From Rhodocytophaga rosea (GTDB lineage Bacteria > Bacteroidota > Bacteroidia > Cytophagales > 172606-1): DNA of 64,000 bases. Every line of letters starts with the position of its first letter. Position 1 is the first letter of the stretch. The stretch is from assembly GCF_010119975.1 (NCBI RefSeq), contig NZ_CP048222.1, positions 6,548,501 to 6,612,500 of the forward strand, in the 5' to 3' direction. Shown here in pieces: positions 27,173-37,930 of this stretch. The notes beneath the pieces are model-generated. The model was given only the letters and a program-made list of their open reading frames with translations. It did not search any database and was not told the DNA's origin. The position numbers and the translations under genes were made by a program.

Positions 27173-29380
27173 ATGGAAACGCTGGACCTCGAATTAGAAA
27201 GAAAGGAAATTCTGAGGAGATATAGAATTTTACTCAAACATGCCAAACCTTTTTTAAAAGATAATGATGCCAAGCTGATAAAAAAAGCTTTTTACACCTC
27301 AATGGAGGCTCATAAAGAAATGCGCCGCCAGTCTGGTGAGCCGTATATTTACCATCCGCTGGCTGTTGCCCAGATTTGTGTAGAAGAAATTGGTTTAGGA
27401 ACTACTTCCATTGTGTCGGCACTGCTGCATGATGTGGTGGAAGATACCGAACTGGAAATTGAAGATATTGACCGGGATTTTGGCCCCAAGGTGGCAAAGA
27501 TCATTGACGGGCTTACCAAAATATCCGGCGTATTTGAGTATGGCACTTCCCAGCAGGCAGAGAATTTCCGCAAAATGCTGCTTACCCTTTCCGATGATGT
27601 GCGGGTGATTCTGATCAAAATTGCCGACAGGCTGCACAACATGCGTACGCTGGAAAGCATGGCCAGAAATAAGCAGTTAAAGATTGCCTCTGAAACTATT
27701 TATATCTATGCACCTCTGGCCCACCGTCTGGGTTTATATGCGATTAAATCGGAGCTGGAAGATTTGTACCTCAAGTATACCGAAGCTGATATATATAAGC
27801 AGATCGCCGAAAAACTCCGGGAAACTAAAGCCGCCAGAGAGAAGTTCATTAAAGATTTTATTGCACCCCTCCAGAAAGAATTAACCGATCACGGTTTTGA
27901 CTTTGTCATCAAAGGCAGGCCCAAATCCATTTATTCGATCTGGAATAAGATGAAAAAGCAAAAGATTCCTTTCGAGGAAGTATACGACTTGTTTGCCATC
28001 CGCATTATTCTTAAAACCAAACTGGAACAGGAAAAAGCGGCTTGCTGGCAGGTGTATTCCATCGTTACCGATTTTTACAAACCTAATCCCGATCGTCTCA
28101 GGGATTGGATCAGTACGCCCAGGGCCAATGGCTATGAATCTTTGCATACGACAGCGATGAGTAAAACCGGGCAGTGGGTAGAAGTGCAGATCCGTACGGA
28201 GCGTATGGATGAAATTGCGGAAAAAGGCTATGCGGCTCATTGGAAATACAAAGAAAGCGGACAGGTAAATGAATCCGGGCTGGAAGTGTGGATCAGCCGC
28301 GTACGGGAAATGCTTGAGCAGGATGACTCTTCGGCGATTGAGTTTGTGGATGAATTCCGGAATAATCTCTTCAATGAAGAAGTATTTGTATTTACTCCAA
28401 AAGGCGACCTGAAGATTTTGCCGCATGGCGCTACTGCCTTAGATTTTGCCTTTGATATTCATACCGAAATTGGCTCACACTGTCTGGGAGCTAAGGTGAA
28501 TAATAAACTAGTACCACTCAGTTATATTCTCAGCAATGGCGACCAGGTGGAAATTCTCACCTCCAGCAAACAAAAACCCAGTGAAGACTGGCTGCGTTTT
28601 GTGGTCAGTTCTAAGGCCAGGGCTAAAATCAAGGAATACTTAAGGGAGGATAAGAAACGACTCACGGCCCAGGGCAAAGACATGGTAGACCGGAAATTGC
28701 GGCAAATCAAACTCGACCTGAACAATATAACCTCCAATCAGCTTAGGGCTTATTTCAATTGTAAAACGGCTACTGACTTTTTCTATAAAGTAGGTAAAGG
28801 ATTCATAGATGTACATGAACTGAATAAGTTCAAAACAGTCAGGCAGGAAAAATCCAACGGAAAGCAGGAGGAGATATCAGATGCCAAAACCTTTGAAAGC
28901 CAGATCAAGAAAGTCCGTGGGGTAGAATCAGATATGCTGCTGATCGGGGAGGATATGGATAAAATTGACTATATCCTGGCCAAATGTTGCAATCCTATTC
29001 CCGGCGATGAGGTTTTTGGCTTTGTTACCGTAAATGAAGGGATTAAAATCCATCGTACCAGTTGTCCGAATGCGGTTGAACTGATGTCTAATTATGGCTA
29101 CCGGATTATCAAAGCCAAATGGACTTCTCAGAAAGAAATTGCTTTTCTGGCCGGCCTGAGGGTAACAGGTACCGATCGGGTAGGGCTGGTGAATGATGTA
29201 ACCAAGATCATTTCCAACGAACTCAAAGTGAATATGCGTTCCATTACAATGGATACCAATGATGGCATTTTTGAGGGAAACATTATGCTGTTTGTACATG
29301 ATACCAAACACCTGGATATCCTGATGAAAAAGCTCAGCAAAGTTTCAGGTATTGTGAATGTAACCCGTTTTGATTCCTAA
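27173..29380 (+). CDS. RelA/SpoT family (p)ppGpp synthetase/hydrolase
   Basis: 735 residues, full length for a long RSH protein. The N-terminal HD hydrolase domain includes H86-D87 in ALLHDVVEDTE, and all HD residues expected for hydrolysis seem present (YHPLAVAQ, KIADRLHNMRTLE). The synthetase domain (about 245-365) has the RPKSIYSIWNKM and YESLHTT motifs. It is followed by TGS (about 400-460, VFTPKGDLKILPHGATALDF), a Zn-finger-like CC segment (AKCCNPIPGDE) and a C-terminal ACT domain. It makes and degrades the stringent-response alarmone. Bifunctional is likely, as in other Bacteroidota. Confidence 0.95.
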   Translation: METLDLELERKEILRRYRILLKHAKPFLKDNDAKLIKKAFYTSMEAHKEMRRQSGEPYIYHPLAVAQICVEEIGLGTTSIVSALLHDVVEDTELEIEDIDRDFGPKVAKIIDGLTKISGVFEYGTSQQAENFRKMLLTLSDDVRVILIKIADRLHNMRTLESMARNKQLKIASETIYIYAPLAHRLGLYAIKSELEDLYLKYTEADIYKQIAEKLRETKAAREKFIKDFIAPLQKELTDHGFDFVIKGRPKSIYSIWNKMKKQKIPFEEVYDLFAIRIILKTKLEQEKAACWQVYSIVTDFYKPNPDRLRDWISTPRANGYESLHTTAMSKTGQWVEVQIRTERMDEIAEKGYAAHWKYKESGQVNESGLEVWISRVREMLEQDDSSAIEFVDEFRNNLFNEEVFVFTPKGDLKILPHGATALDFAFDIHTEIGSHCLGAKVNNKLVPLSYILSNGDQVEILTSSKQKPSEDWLRFVVSSKARAKIKEYLREDKKRLTAQGKDMVDRKLRQIKLDLNNITSNQLRAYFNCKTATDFFYKVGKGFIDVHELNKFKTVRQEKSNGKQEEISDAKTFESQIKKVRGVESDMLLIGEDMDKIDYILAKCCNPIPGDEVFGFVTVNEGIKIHRTSCPNAVELMSNYGYRIIKAKWTSQKEIAFLAGLRVTGTDRVGLVNDVTKIISNELKVNMRSITMDTNDGIFEGNIMLFVHDTKHLDILMKKLSKVSGIVNVTRFDS

Positions 29381-29462
29381 AATAGGATAGTTTACTGATT
29401 TTATTGTATATTGGAAGGGAATAGCTATGTCTGAAATAACATGGTACAAACCCTTCTAACCT

Positions 29463-32345
29463 ATGCGATACCTGTTTCTGGTTAGCCTCTTAACCCTGCC
29501 TTTTGTTCCTGCAAATTTTTCCCGGAAAACGGATCTTATCTGGTCTTTTTCAGCGCCGGTTCCGCCAGATTCTCTGGAATTGATTTTACCAGATGACCTG
29601 CAAGCTACCCTTTGGGCAGAATCTCCCCTGTTCTATAATCCGACCAATATGGATGTAGATAGTAAAGGCCGAATATGGGTGACTGAAGCGGTAAACTACC
29701 GGGATTTTAATAATAAGCCTGCTGAGCATTTATCGCATCCACAAGGCGATCGGGTAATGATTCTGGAAGATACGGATGGGGATGGCAAAGCCGATAAATC
29801 CAAAATGTTTGTACAGGATAAAGACCTAGTAGCGCCCCTGGGCATTGCTGTGATCGGTAATCAGGTAATTGTGTCCTGTGCGCCTTCCCTCATTATTTAT
29901 ACCGATACCAATGGCGACGATACGCCAGATAAAAAAGAAGTATTCCTAACCGGCTTTGGCGGCTTCGACCATGACCATAGCTTACATTCCGTAATTGCCG
30001 GCCCGGATGGCAACTGGTATTTCAATACTGGTAATGCCGGTCCGCATCTGGTGACCGACAAAGCAGGATGGAACCTACGGTCCGGAAGTATTTATACTGG
30101 GGGCACACCTTATAATACCAAAAATCAGGGTAACCAGAAAAGTGATGATGGCAAAACATGGGTGGGTGGACTGGCCTTACGGGTGGGTAAAGATGGTAAA
30201 GGTTTACAGGTGCTGGCACATAATTTCAGGAATGCCTATGAACTGGCTGTTGATTCTTATGGCAATATGTGGCAAAATGACAACGATGATCAGGTGGTGA
30301 CCTGCCGGGTTACCTGGCTGATGGAAGGAGGAAACGCCGGATACTTCAGTGCCGATGGCACCCGTTTCTGGCAAGCTGACAAACGTCCGGGACAGGATAT
30401 TTTTACGGCACACTGGCACCAGGAAGACCCAGGGGTAATTCCAGCCGGAGATAACAGTGGCGCTGGTTCTCCTACGGGAGTAGCCGTGTACGAAGGAGAT
30501 GCCTTAGGAGCCCAATACCGGGGAATGCTGCTCAGCGCCGATGCCGGCCGTAATGTGATATTTGGCTATAAGCCGGAGGCGAAGGGAGCCGGGTATCAAC
30601 TTAACCGGACTAATTTTATCACCTCACTCAAAGAATCTACTGAAAATTATGTGTGGAATGACAAAGTAACCGATATGCGCAAATGGTTCCGTCCCAGTGA
30701 TGTAGCTGTTGGTGCGGATGGAGCTATTTATGTAGCCGACTGGTATGATGCGGTGGTGGGTGGCCACCAGATGCATGACAAAGAAGGATATGGCCGTATA
30801 TTTAGAATTACGCCTAAGAACCAGGTTTTACAAACACCTAAGATAGACCTAAGCACTACTAAAGGACAAATAGATGCACTAAAGAATCCAGCCATTAACG
30901 TGCGCAATGCCGGGTTTGTAATGCTTCAGGCAAAAGGAGCGAAAGCAGTAAAACCTGTCAAAAAACTTCTTGAGTCCGAAAATCCATATTACCAGGCCAG
31001 AGCTGTATGGCTGCTGTCGAAATTGGGAGACAAAGGTGTAAAAGAAGTAGAAAAGTTATTAACGCATCCTACAGCAGACATCCGAATTACGGCTTTCCGG
31101 GCTTTGCGGCAAGCCCGACCTGAGCAAATGCTTAGCTATTCAAGTACGTTGGCAACAGATGTATCCGCAGCTGTTAGGAGGGAAGTGGCGGTTGCTTTGC
31201 GGGATGTTCCGCTTGAAAAAAAACAGGCTATTGTTGCAGAACTTGTGAAAGGCTACGATGGCGAAGACCGCTGGTATCTGGAAGCACTGGGCATTACCCT
31301 GCAAGATCAGGAGTCAGCTTATTATCCGGAACTACTAAAAAATGCAGATACTGATCCGGTAAAATGGGATAAGAAAACAACGAATCTGGTGTGGCGCTTA
31401 CATCCAGTGGCTTCTGTGGATGCCTGGAAAAAAAGGGCTAACGCAACTGAATTAAGTCCTGAGCAGCGAAAGCAAGCGCTGGTTTCGCTTGGCTTTATCA
31501 AAGACAAAAGCTCGGCAGAAGTTATGGTCGAACTAACCAAAAGTGAACTGTCCGATGTTTCCGAACAGGCATACTGGTGGGTGAAATTCCGCAAATCCAA
31601 CGACTGGCTTGATCTGGTAAACTGGGAGGAGACCTTGCCGGATGAACTGCTGGCTACCAGAGAAATGATGCAACTCCAGGCACAAGCCGTAGACCTATCC
31701 AAACCAAAAACGAGCCGGGAAGAGGCAGCCGCACAAATGGCTAAAGATAAAACCGGCGGACAAATGCTGATTAGCCTGGCGGCCGAGAAAAAGCTGCCGG
31801 ATGATCTGAAAGAAATAATAAGCAACGCTATTTTTTCTAACCCCGACCAGACGGTACGGGTATTGGCTGGTGATTATTTTACAAAACCTGGGGCAGCTAA
31901 AACATTATCTATTAAACAGATCAGCAGCTTACAGCCGGATATAACAAAAGGTAAACTGCTATTTCAGAATAACTGCGCTTCCTGCCACAAACGCGGAAAA
32001 ACCGGTGGGGAAATTGGTCCGGATCTGAGTCAGATTCACAAAAAATTCGACAAAACAGCCTTGCTGGATGCCATTATCAACCCCAGTGCCGGTCTTGCTT
32101 TTGGCTATGAACCCTGGCTGATTAAAACAAAGAAAGGTTCCTCCTTCTATGGCTTCCTGATCGCCGATGATGCAACAGTAGTGTTGAGGGATGTTTCCGG
32201 GCAGCAACATGTAATTAAAGCCGCTGATGTAGAAAGCCGCAAGCAATTCAGCACCAGCCTGATGCCTGATCCGCTTGCCATGGGGCTTACCGAAAAAGAC
32301 CTGGCTGACCTTGCCCAATTCCTACTTAGTATGCCACAAGAATAG
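29463..32345 (+). CDS. Secreted membrane-bound-dehydrogenase-type protein with HEAT repeats and cytochrome c
   Basis: 960 residues with an N-terminal signal peptide (YLFLVSLLTLPFVPANF). Residues about 35-460 form a beta-propeller like the PVC-type membrane-bound dehydrogenase family (WVTEAVNYRDF, DTDGDGKADKSKMF, FDHDHSLHSVIAGPDGNWYF). Residues about 470-800 contain HEAT-like helical repeats (VRNAGFVMLQAKG, ARAVWLLSKLGDKG). The C-terminal domain has one haem c site, C838-ASC-H842, with a distal PDL and Met-rich end. Such proteins oxidise sugars or similar substrates in the periplasm and pass electrons to the haem; the substrate is not known. It is convergent with the large repeat protein gene and shares a terminator with it. 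Confidence 0.85.
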   Translation: MRYLFLVSLLTLPFVPANFSRKTDLIWSFSAPVPPDSLELILPDDLQATLWAESPLFYNPTNMDVDSKGRIWVTEAVNYRDFNNKPAEHLSHPQGDRVMILEDTDGDGKADKSKMFVQDKDLVAPLGIAVIGNQVIVSCAPSLIIYTDTNGDDTPDKKEVFLTGFGGFDHDHSLHSVIAGPDGNWYFNTGNAGPHLVTDKAGWNLRSGSIYTGGTPYNTKNQGNQKSDDGKTWVGGLALRVGKDGKGLQVLAHNFRNAYELAVDSYGNMWQNDNDDQVVTCRVTWLMEGGNAGYFSADGTRFWQADKRPGQDIFTAHWHQEDPGVIPAGDNSGAGSPTGVAVYEGDALGAQYRGMLLSADAGRNVIFGYKPEAKGAGYQLNRTNFITSLKESTENYVWNDKVTDMRKWFRPSDVAVGADGAIYVADWYDAVVGGHQMHDKEGYGRIFRITPKNQVLQTPKIDLSTTKGQIDALKNPAINVRNAGFVMLQAKGAKAVKPVKKLLESENPYYQARAVWLLSKLGDKGVKEVEKLLTHPTADIRITAFRALRQARPEQMLSYSSTLATDVSAAVRREVAVALRDVPLEKKQAIVAELVKGYDGEDRWYLEALGITLQDQESAYYPELLKNADTDPVKWDKKTTNLVWRLHPVASVDAWKKRANATELSPEQRKQALVSLGFIKDKSSAEVMVELTKSELSDVSEQAYWWVKFRKSNDWLDLVNWEETLPDELLATREMMQLQAQAVDLSKPKTSREEAAAQMAKDKTGGQMLISLAAEKKLPDDLKEIISNAIFSNPDQTVRVLAGDYFTKPGAAKTLSIKQISSLQPDITKGKLLFQNNCASCHKRGKTGGEIGPDLSQIHKKFDKTALLDAIINPSAGLAFGYEPWLIKTKKGSSFYGFLIADDATVVLRDVSGQQHVIKAADVESRKQFSTSLMPDPLAMGLTEKDLADLAQFLLSMPQE

Positions 32346-32355
32346 ATCAAATAAC

Positions 32356-32401
32356 AAAACAAAAGTCCGGCAATACATGTGTGTTACCGGACTTTTGTTT
32401 T
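32356..32401. terminator. Bidirectional terminator
   Basis: AAAACAAAAGTCCGG (32356-32370) is the exact complement of CCGGACTTTTGTTTT (32387-32401). A and T runs flank the GC core on both strands, and it lies between two convergent genes. Confidence 0.88.
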
Positions 32402-32415
32402 GTAGACTAATGATT

Positions 32416-35400
32416 TTACCTGGCTATGATCAGTTTTTTAGATACCTGTTGGTTTCCTGCTTGTAAGACCACCGTATAGACACCTGGTGCCAACTTATTA
32501 GCAAATACTAGTTCTTTTGTAAAGAAACCATTATTATCCGCCTTATACACTGTTTTAGTAATTACCTGGCCTACGGCATTGTATAATGTTATCACTACTT
32601 CTGTTTCTGATATTACATTTTCCAATGCCAATCCGATTCTTTCGCCCTGCGATGGATTGGGATAGAGCTGCAAGGATATTATATTTTCTTCTGTATCTTC
32701 TGCGCTCATACGTGCATTAGGTACGACAAAAGGAGACAGCCGGGAAACAGGTATCAGATCAATCGTAGTAGCTGTAGGTAACTGCCAGCCTACGGCTAAG
32801 TTATCTCCACCACTGTTTTCTTTGTGCAGCGCCTCTATATAATAGCGTTTCCCTGCCTGTAAAGAGATAGATACTGATTTTTGAGTCGTGTATTTAGTCC
32901 ATTGTCTGATACCTGCATAAGCACTGCCACCACTGATGTGGGCAATTCGCACTTTGTTTACAGGCTGGTCTGTAGTAGAAAGCCACAGTTCGCAATTATT
33001 ATCCCCTGCAATGTAGAAAGTATAATTTCCTGTAAGTGGCACGCAGATGTATCCTCTGATTCGTTGCCCATAGTTGGTGCCAGCATTGGAAGGGGCTTCA
33101 AAAGAAGTAAGTTGACTCGTAGTGCTTGGAGCAGTGCTTACAGGAATACTGCTAACGGCCGAACCTGTGATATTATTCCATACTTCTCTGAGAATTGCGC
33201 CAGAAGCAGTACAGGTAACGGGAGGTTGTGTGGATAGCTTGGTTTTCAATACCCAGAAATCTGCTTTTCCCCGGCTTAGCTCTGTTTTATCGCCATCTAA
33301 AGCTGAAGTAGTATTGCCTGCCAGCAATACACTGCCATCCGGATTATATAAAGCAGTAGCCAGGTTATCTTCACCAAACCCACCAAAGGTTTTATCCCAC
33401 TGTCTTTCTCCGGTAGCATTAACTTTAATTACCCAGTAATCAAAGCTGTAATCAGTTCTGTAATCCCAGGAAACATAATCATATATGGGGGAAAGTATAC
33501 CACGGCTTCCTTCAGATTTATCTGTACTTTTATCAGATTGAGAACTTCCGCCGATTAAATAGCCTCCATCCGGCGTTTGTACCAAGTTACTCAAATAGCT
33601 AAATGTTTCTCCGGTATAATATCTTCCATCACCCACACTTTTGTAGGCTTTGTCCCACTGCAGAGTACCTGTACTGTTTACCTTTATTATCCAGTAGCAA
33701 TAATTAAGGCCCGTATTATCAGTCCAACTACCCTTAGATTTAGAACTTCCTCCGAGCAAATATCCACCATCTGTGGTTGGAATAACTGTTTTCAGTAAGT
33801 CGCCTGCTTCTCCGCCAAAACGTTTGTCCCACAATTTAACTCCGGTACTGCTGATCTTAACTATCCAGTAATCCCCATAGCCTAAAAACTCATCTTCTTC
33901 ATAAGCTCTGGCTTGAGAAACATCGCCACTTAGGGTAGAACGGGTAGTACCTCCCATCATATAATTGCCATCCTGGGTTTTAATTATACTGCTGAGTTCA
34001 TCTGCCAGACTGCCGCCAAACCGCTTATCCCATTGTTTTACGCCACTTGCTGTCACTTTTACCACCCAAAAATCTGATCCTCCCCGGCTGCCCTCTGTTT
34101 TGTCTCCGCCAATACCCGATGAAGAATAGCCCCCAGCAGATAACCCCCATCCGAAGTTTGTATGACTGACCTGAGTTCATCCAAAGCACTCCCTCCAAAG
34201 GTTTTGTCCCATTCTTTTACGCCACTGCTGGAGATTTTTACAATCCAGTAATCACCGGCTCCTTTGTTGCCTTCACTTTTATCGCCGCCAACTATCGAAG
34301 AAGAGGTACCTCCTAATATAAAGCCGCCATCTGAGGTTTGTATAGCGGTATGCAGGCCATCGTAGCTGGTTCCTCCATAGCGTTTATCCCATTGCTTGAT
34401 ACCATTGGCAGCTAATTTTACGATCCAGAAATCTAAGCCGCCTCTGCTGGTTTCACTTCTGTCGGCATCCAGTCCGGAACGGGAACTACCGGCTAGCAGA
34501 TAACCTCCATCGGAAGTGCGTAAGGCAGTTTGCATTGTTTCATCTTGTGTGCCTCCGAAACGCTTGTTCCACTCAGCCATAGCATTCACAGGAGAGGTAA
34601 CATCAGACATGGTTTTTGTACTTACAGTTGAGGAATAAGGAGAGGCCGTTCTACCTACTAATGCTTTTACCCGGTAGTAATAGGTAGTATTAGGAAGCAG
34701 GTAATTATCTCCATACAAGGTAGTGCTTTCATAACAGGTTGTACTTAAAGTATCTTTCACCGAAAAAGGCCCATTTGCATTTGAGCTTTTTTCAATAATA
34801 TATTTGGGAAGATATTCTTCATAAAAACAATCATAATTAGTAGACCCATAAGCTTTAATATCAACTGCAGTCCGGGAAACTGCCTGTGCAGTCAGCGCAG
34901 GTGCTTTTGGAAGGACAGGATTTAGTTTAACAACCCAGTAATCCGCAGAACCTTTATTGGCAGTTGTTTTATCGCCGCTAATACCTGATTTAGACATTCC
35001 GGCTAAGATCAAACCTGCATCCTGGGCCTGAATGGAGGAATAAGCATAGTCATCGTTAGTGCCTCCAAAGGTTTTGTCCCATAGTTTGTTGCCGTCAAAA
35101 TCTGATTTTACTACCCAGAAATCATTTAATCCACGGCTTGATTCGGTTTTGTCACCACTAATGCCTGAATTGGAATATCCAATAAATAAGTAGCCATCAT
35201 AAAATTCGACCATACTACTGTTACCATCACTGCCACTTCCGCCATAGGTTTTATCCCACCATTTGTCACCATATATATTTGTTTTCACAATCCAGAAGTC
35301 CTGCGCACCTCTGTTTGGCTCTGATCTGTCCACAGATATTCCTGACGTGGAGGTTCCACTGAGCATATACCCATAAAGTGTTTCAATCAGTTGCGAAGAT

Positions 35401-36284
35401 TCATCATTGCCGCTTCCTCCAAAGGTTTTGTCCCATTCCTTGGCACCACTATCAGATAATTTAACCAGCCAGTAATCTCTCAAACCCCTGCTCGCCTCAC
35501 TCTTTTCCCCACTAATTCCTGACTCTGACCATCCGGCCACGGCATATCCTCCAAACGAACTCTGTATAATAGAAGACGCCTGTTCTTCCCCGTTTCCTCC
35601 AAAGGTTTTATCCCATTGTTTTACACCAGTGCTGGTGATTTTTACAATCCAGAAATCTGCTTTTCCCCGGCTGGGTTCGCTCTTATCTCCGGACTGGCCT
35701 GAATTAGAAAATCCTGACAGGATATAACCCCCGTCGGAGGTTTGTTTGGCTGAAGTAATATAGTCGCTTTGGTTCCCGCCATAGCGCTTATCCCATTGTT
35801 TTACCCCGGTACCTGAAATTTTTACCACCCAGTAATCAGAACCAGCCCCTTTATTTGGCGCACTCACATCTCCCAAGGCATCTGAGGAAGTAGAGCCTGC
35901 AACCAGGAAGCCGCCATCTGAGGTTTGGATCACTGAAGTAAAAGTATCTTCCCCATTGCTGCCTAAGGTCTTATCCCATAGTTTGTTTCCATTGGCATCG
36001 GTTTTAACCAGCCAGCCATCTTTATCTCCTCTATATACTTCGGTTTTATCTCCACTGATACCGGAGAGAGAAAAGCCTGCAAACAAAAAGCCGCCGTCGC
36101 TGCACTGGAGTACTGTTTTTGCTTCGTCATTGGCACTCCCTCCAAAAGTTTTATCCCATTGCTTGGCAGGTGCCTGAGCCAAAAGTGCGGTAGTGGTGAA
36201 AAGAATTAGCAGGAACAGAAAGCTGGTGTAACGAAGTTTCCTGCTGCCCCAGGAGAAGGGCAAAGAGTGTAAAGATGGATACAT
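32416..36284 (-). CDS. Large type IX-secreted repeat protein (two 7-repeat blocks, FN3, PA14, sorting domain), frameshifted
   Basis: About 1289 residues once the two frames (34059-36284, 32416-34065) are joined. A signal peptide (SFLFLLILFTTTALLAQ) is followed by seven repeats of about 55 residues with the core WDKTFGG, SDGGYLLAG, SGDKSE and FWxVK. A fibronectin-III-like segment follows, then seven more repeats, a PA14-like domain (YICVPLTGNYTFYIAGDNNC) and a C-terminal type IX sorting domain (LQLYPNPSQGE to KKLIIAR). Two groups of seven fit two seven-bladed propellers. The frame changes in the run of five C at 34130-34134; a sixth restores GGYSSSGIGGDKTEGSRGG. It is probably a surface or released adhesin-like protein. 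Promoter and AraC-type sites lie upstream at 36456-36519. Confidence 0.88.
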
Positions 36285-36455
36285 GTAATTGAGTTTTAAT
36301 AGACGTGATTGGTAATACTAAGGATTGAGAAATAACAATATTGTAGAGAGAACTATAAAGGCTCTCCAGACAATAGAATTATGAAGTAAGTAATACTTAA
36401 AAGAATGAATCCGAAAGGTGGATTTTTACTAAATGGGCAGGTGGTGTTACAGGAG

Positions 36456-36463
36456 CAAAGCTA
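36456..36463 (-). promoter_or_regulatory. -7 box of the repeat-protein promoter
   Basis: TAGCTTTG on the minus strand is an exact TAnnTTTG match about 170 bases before the start at 36284. No TTTG is found 17-23 bases upstream; instead the first of two direct repeats ends 20 bases upstream, as expected for an activator-dependent promoter. Confidence 0.55.
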
Positions 36464-36483
36464 TACTGGAATTTACAATTCTA

Positions 36484-36519
36484 TTAACACATTTAGACTT
36501 TTTTTTAACACATTTAGAC
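36484..36519 (-). repeat. 15-bp direct repeat with 21-bp period, probable AraC-type activator site
   Basis: TTAACACATTTAGAC occurs at 36484-36498 and again at 36505-36519, exactly 21 bases apart (two helical turns). The pair abuts the -33 position of the promoter at 36456-36463. Tandem sites of this spacing are typical of AraC-family activators, and such a gene starts at 36740. Confidence 0.65.
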
Positions 36520-36739
36520 CATCCGGCAGAAAAATGAATTAATTCGGGCAAAATTTGCCGGAAGATGATTCTGTTTCAGCCCTTATGGCGGAGACTGATA
36601 TAGTTTTATCATTCTGTTGTTTTCTGCCAATATTCAATTGCTATGTATTAAATGCGCATGTAATTTGTAGAATAATTCTTCATTCAATATTCGCCTGCAC
36701 TTGTCATAAGCGGGTGCCTATACAATTGATTGCTTCACT

Positions 36740-37828
36740 ATGGAAAACTGGAAAGCGGTTGTTTATTTATTAGCATCCGGACAAGGGATTTTATTAAGTC
36801 TGGCACTTTTGCCAGTAAGAAAACAGCATCCGTCCAATACCTTCTTAGGATTGATTTTGCTGGTTATTTCCCTCGAACTGCTCAATGCCTGGGGCATGCA
36901 GGTAAAATACCATAGTTCTCCGGATGTATTTCCTTTCTGGCTGTTACAATCCTACCTGATGTTGCCGCCCTCTGTATGGTTATTTGCGCAGATGACTACT
37001 TATGCTGATTTTGTATTCCACAGGAAACACCTTCTTTTTTATATACCTGCCGGAGTGGATATAGCTGTGCAGATGGGCTGGTATTTGCACTTTCGTTTCG
37101 TTGGCCACAGTATACACTTATTAGATATTAAAGCCTGGTTCTTATTTGCCGAAATTCTTCCGATCCTCTGGATGGGAGTGGTGCTGGCGGTTTATGCCCA
37201 AAGGCTTCTGGTGATATCTGGCCAGTTGAAAAAGGAAGCCATTCATGTCTCAGTCATCCATCTGGTTAAAATTTATGGCGTGTTCGTTTTTTTACTGCTG
37301 CTTACTATCTTATGGATTGCGGCTGTACTGATGTATATGCGTGTATTCAGCCTGATTGAATTGATTATAACATTGTTTTTATTTGCGCTCGGTTATATAG
37401 GCTATTTTAACCCGGCTTTTTTTGAAGTGCCTAAACTTTTGAAAAAGAAAACGGCCGGAACTGAGCCGCCGCTTTTCCCTAATTATAATGACCAGGTAGA
37501 ATTAGAGCGGTTAACCCACGCCTTCGAACAGCATTCCCTGCACATGAGGTCTAAGTTGTCTCTGGAAGAACTGGCAGGCGAACTGAATGTTCCATCTCGC
37601 TATGTATCGTATCTGATTAACCGGTATCATGCCACTAATTTTCACTCTTTCGTCAACACGTACCGGGTGAAAGAAGTGATCCGGAAAATCAATGACCCGG
37701 CTCAGCAACATAAAACCTTATTGGCGCTTGCCCTGGAATCTGGCTTTAATTCCAAATCTGCCTTTAACCAGGTTTTCAAAACCCATACCGGCCAGTCTCC
37801 TTCCGAATACCTGCTGGTAAAGCGGTAA
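36740..37828 (+). CDS. Membrane-anchored AraC-family transcriptional regulator
   Basis: 362 residues. About seven hydrophobic helices fill residues 1-225 (VVYLLASGQGILLSLALLPV at the start, later IELIITLFLFALGYIGYF). A short linker leads to a C-terminal AraC-type double helix-turn-helix (about 260-362): KLSLEELAGELNVPSRYVSY and LALALESGFNSKSAFNQVF, ending in TGQSPSEYLLVKR. The N-terminal 7TM sensor with AraC output is a common Bacteroidota one-protein signalling design. It reads a membrane or periplasmic cue and acts on nearby promoters. Its neighbour across the shared intergenic region is the large secreted repeat protein, whose promoter has matching tandem sites. Confidence 0.9.
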   Translation: MENWKAVVYLLASGQGILLSLALLPVRKQHPSNTFLGLILLVISLELLNAWGMQVKYHSSPDVFPFWLLQSYLMLPPSVWLFAQMTTYADFVFHRKHLLFYIPAGVDIAVQMGWYLHFRFVGHSIHLLDIKAWFLFAEILPILWMGVVLAVYAQRLLVISGQLKKEAIHVSVIHLVKIYGVFVFLLLLTILWIAAVLMYMRVFSLIELIITLFLFALGYIGYFNPAFFEVPKLLKKKTAGTEPPLFPNYNDQVELERLTHAFEQHSLHMRSKLSLEELAGELNVPSRYVSYLINRYHATNFHSFVNTYRVKEVIRKINDPAQQHKTLLALALESGFNSKSAFNQVFKTHTGQSPSEYLLVKR

Positions 37829-37930
37829 AAACTTAGTCCAATAACATGTTTCAGGACGTCCAGAGTTTGTTTTGGTGCGATAGGAAATGATTTAAAGACT
37901 TGTTTTGGAATAAAAACCATACACAGTTTT

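Larger units (their letters stand above)
36285..36739. other. Divergent regulatory region
   Basis: 455 bases between the repeat-protein gene (minus) and the AraC-type gene (plus). It holds the -7 box at 36456-36463, the two direct repeats at 36484-36519 and a 13-bp palindrome GGCAAAATTTGCC (36547-36559). No coding sequence is apparent. Confidence 0.6.

Noticed and set aside
32416-36284. CRISPR-like or satellite repeat array
   Set aside because: The periodicity is about 165 bases and exists at protein level, with diverged DNA; there are no short identical repeats with unique spacers.
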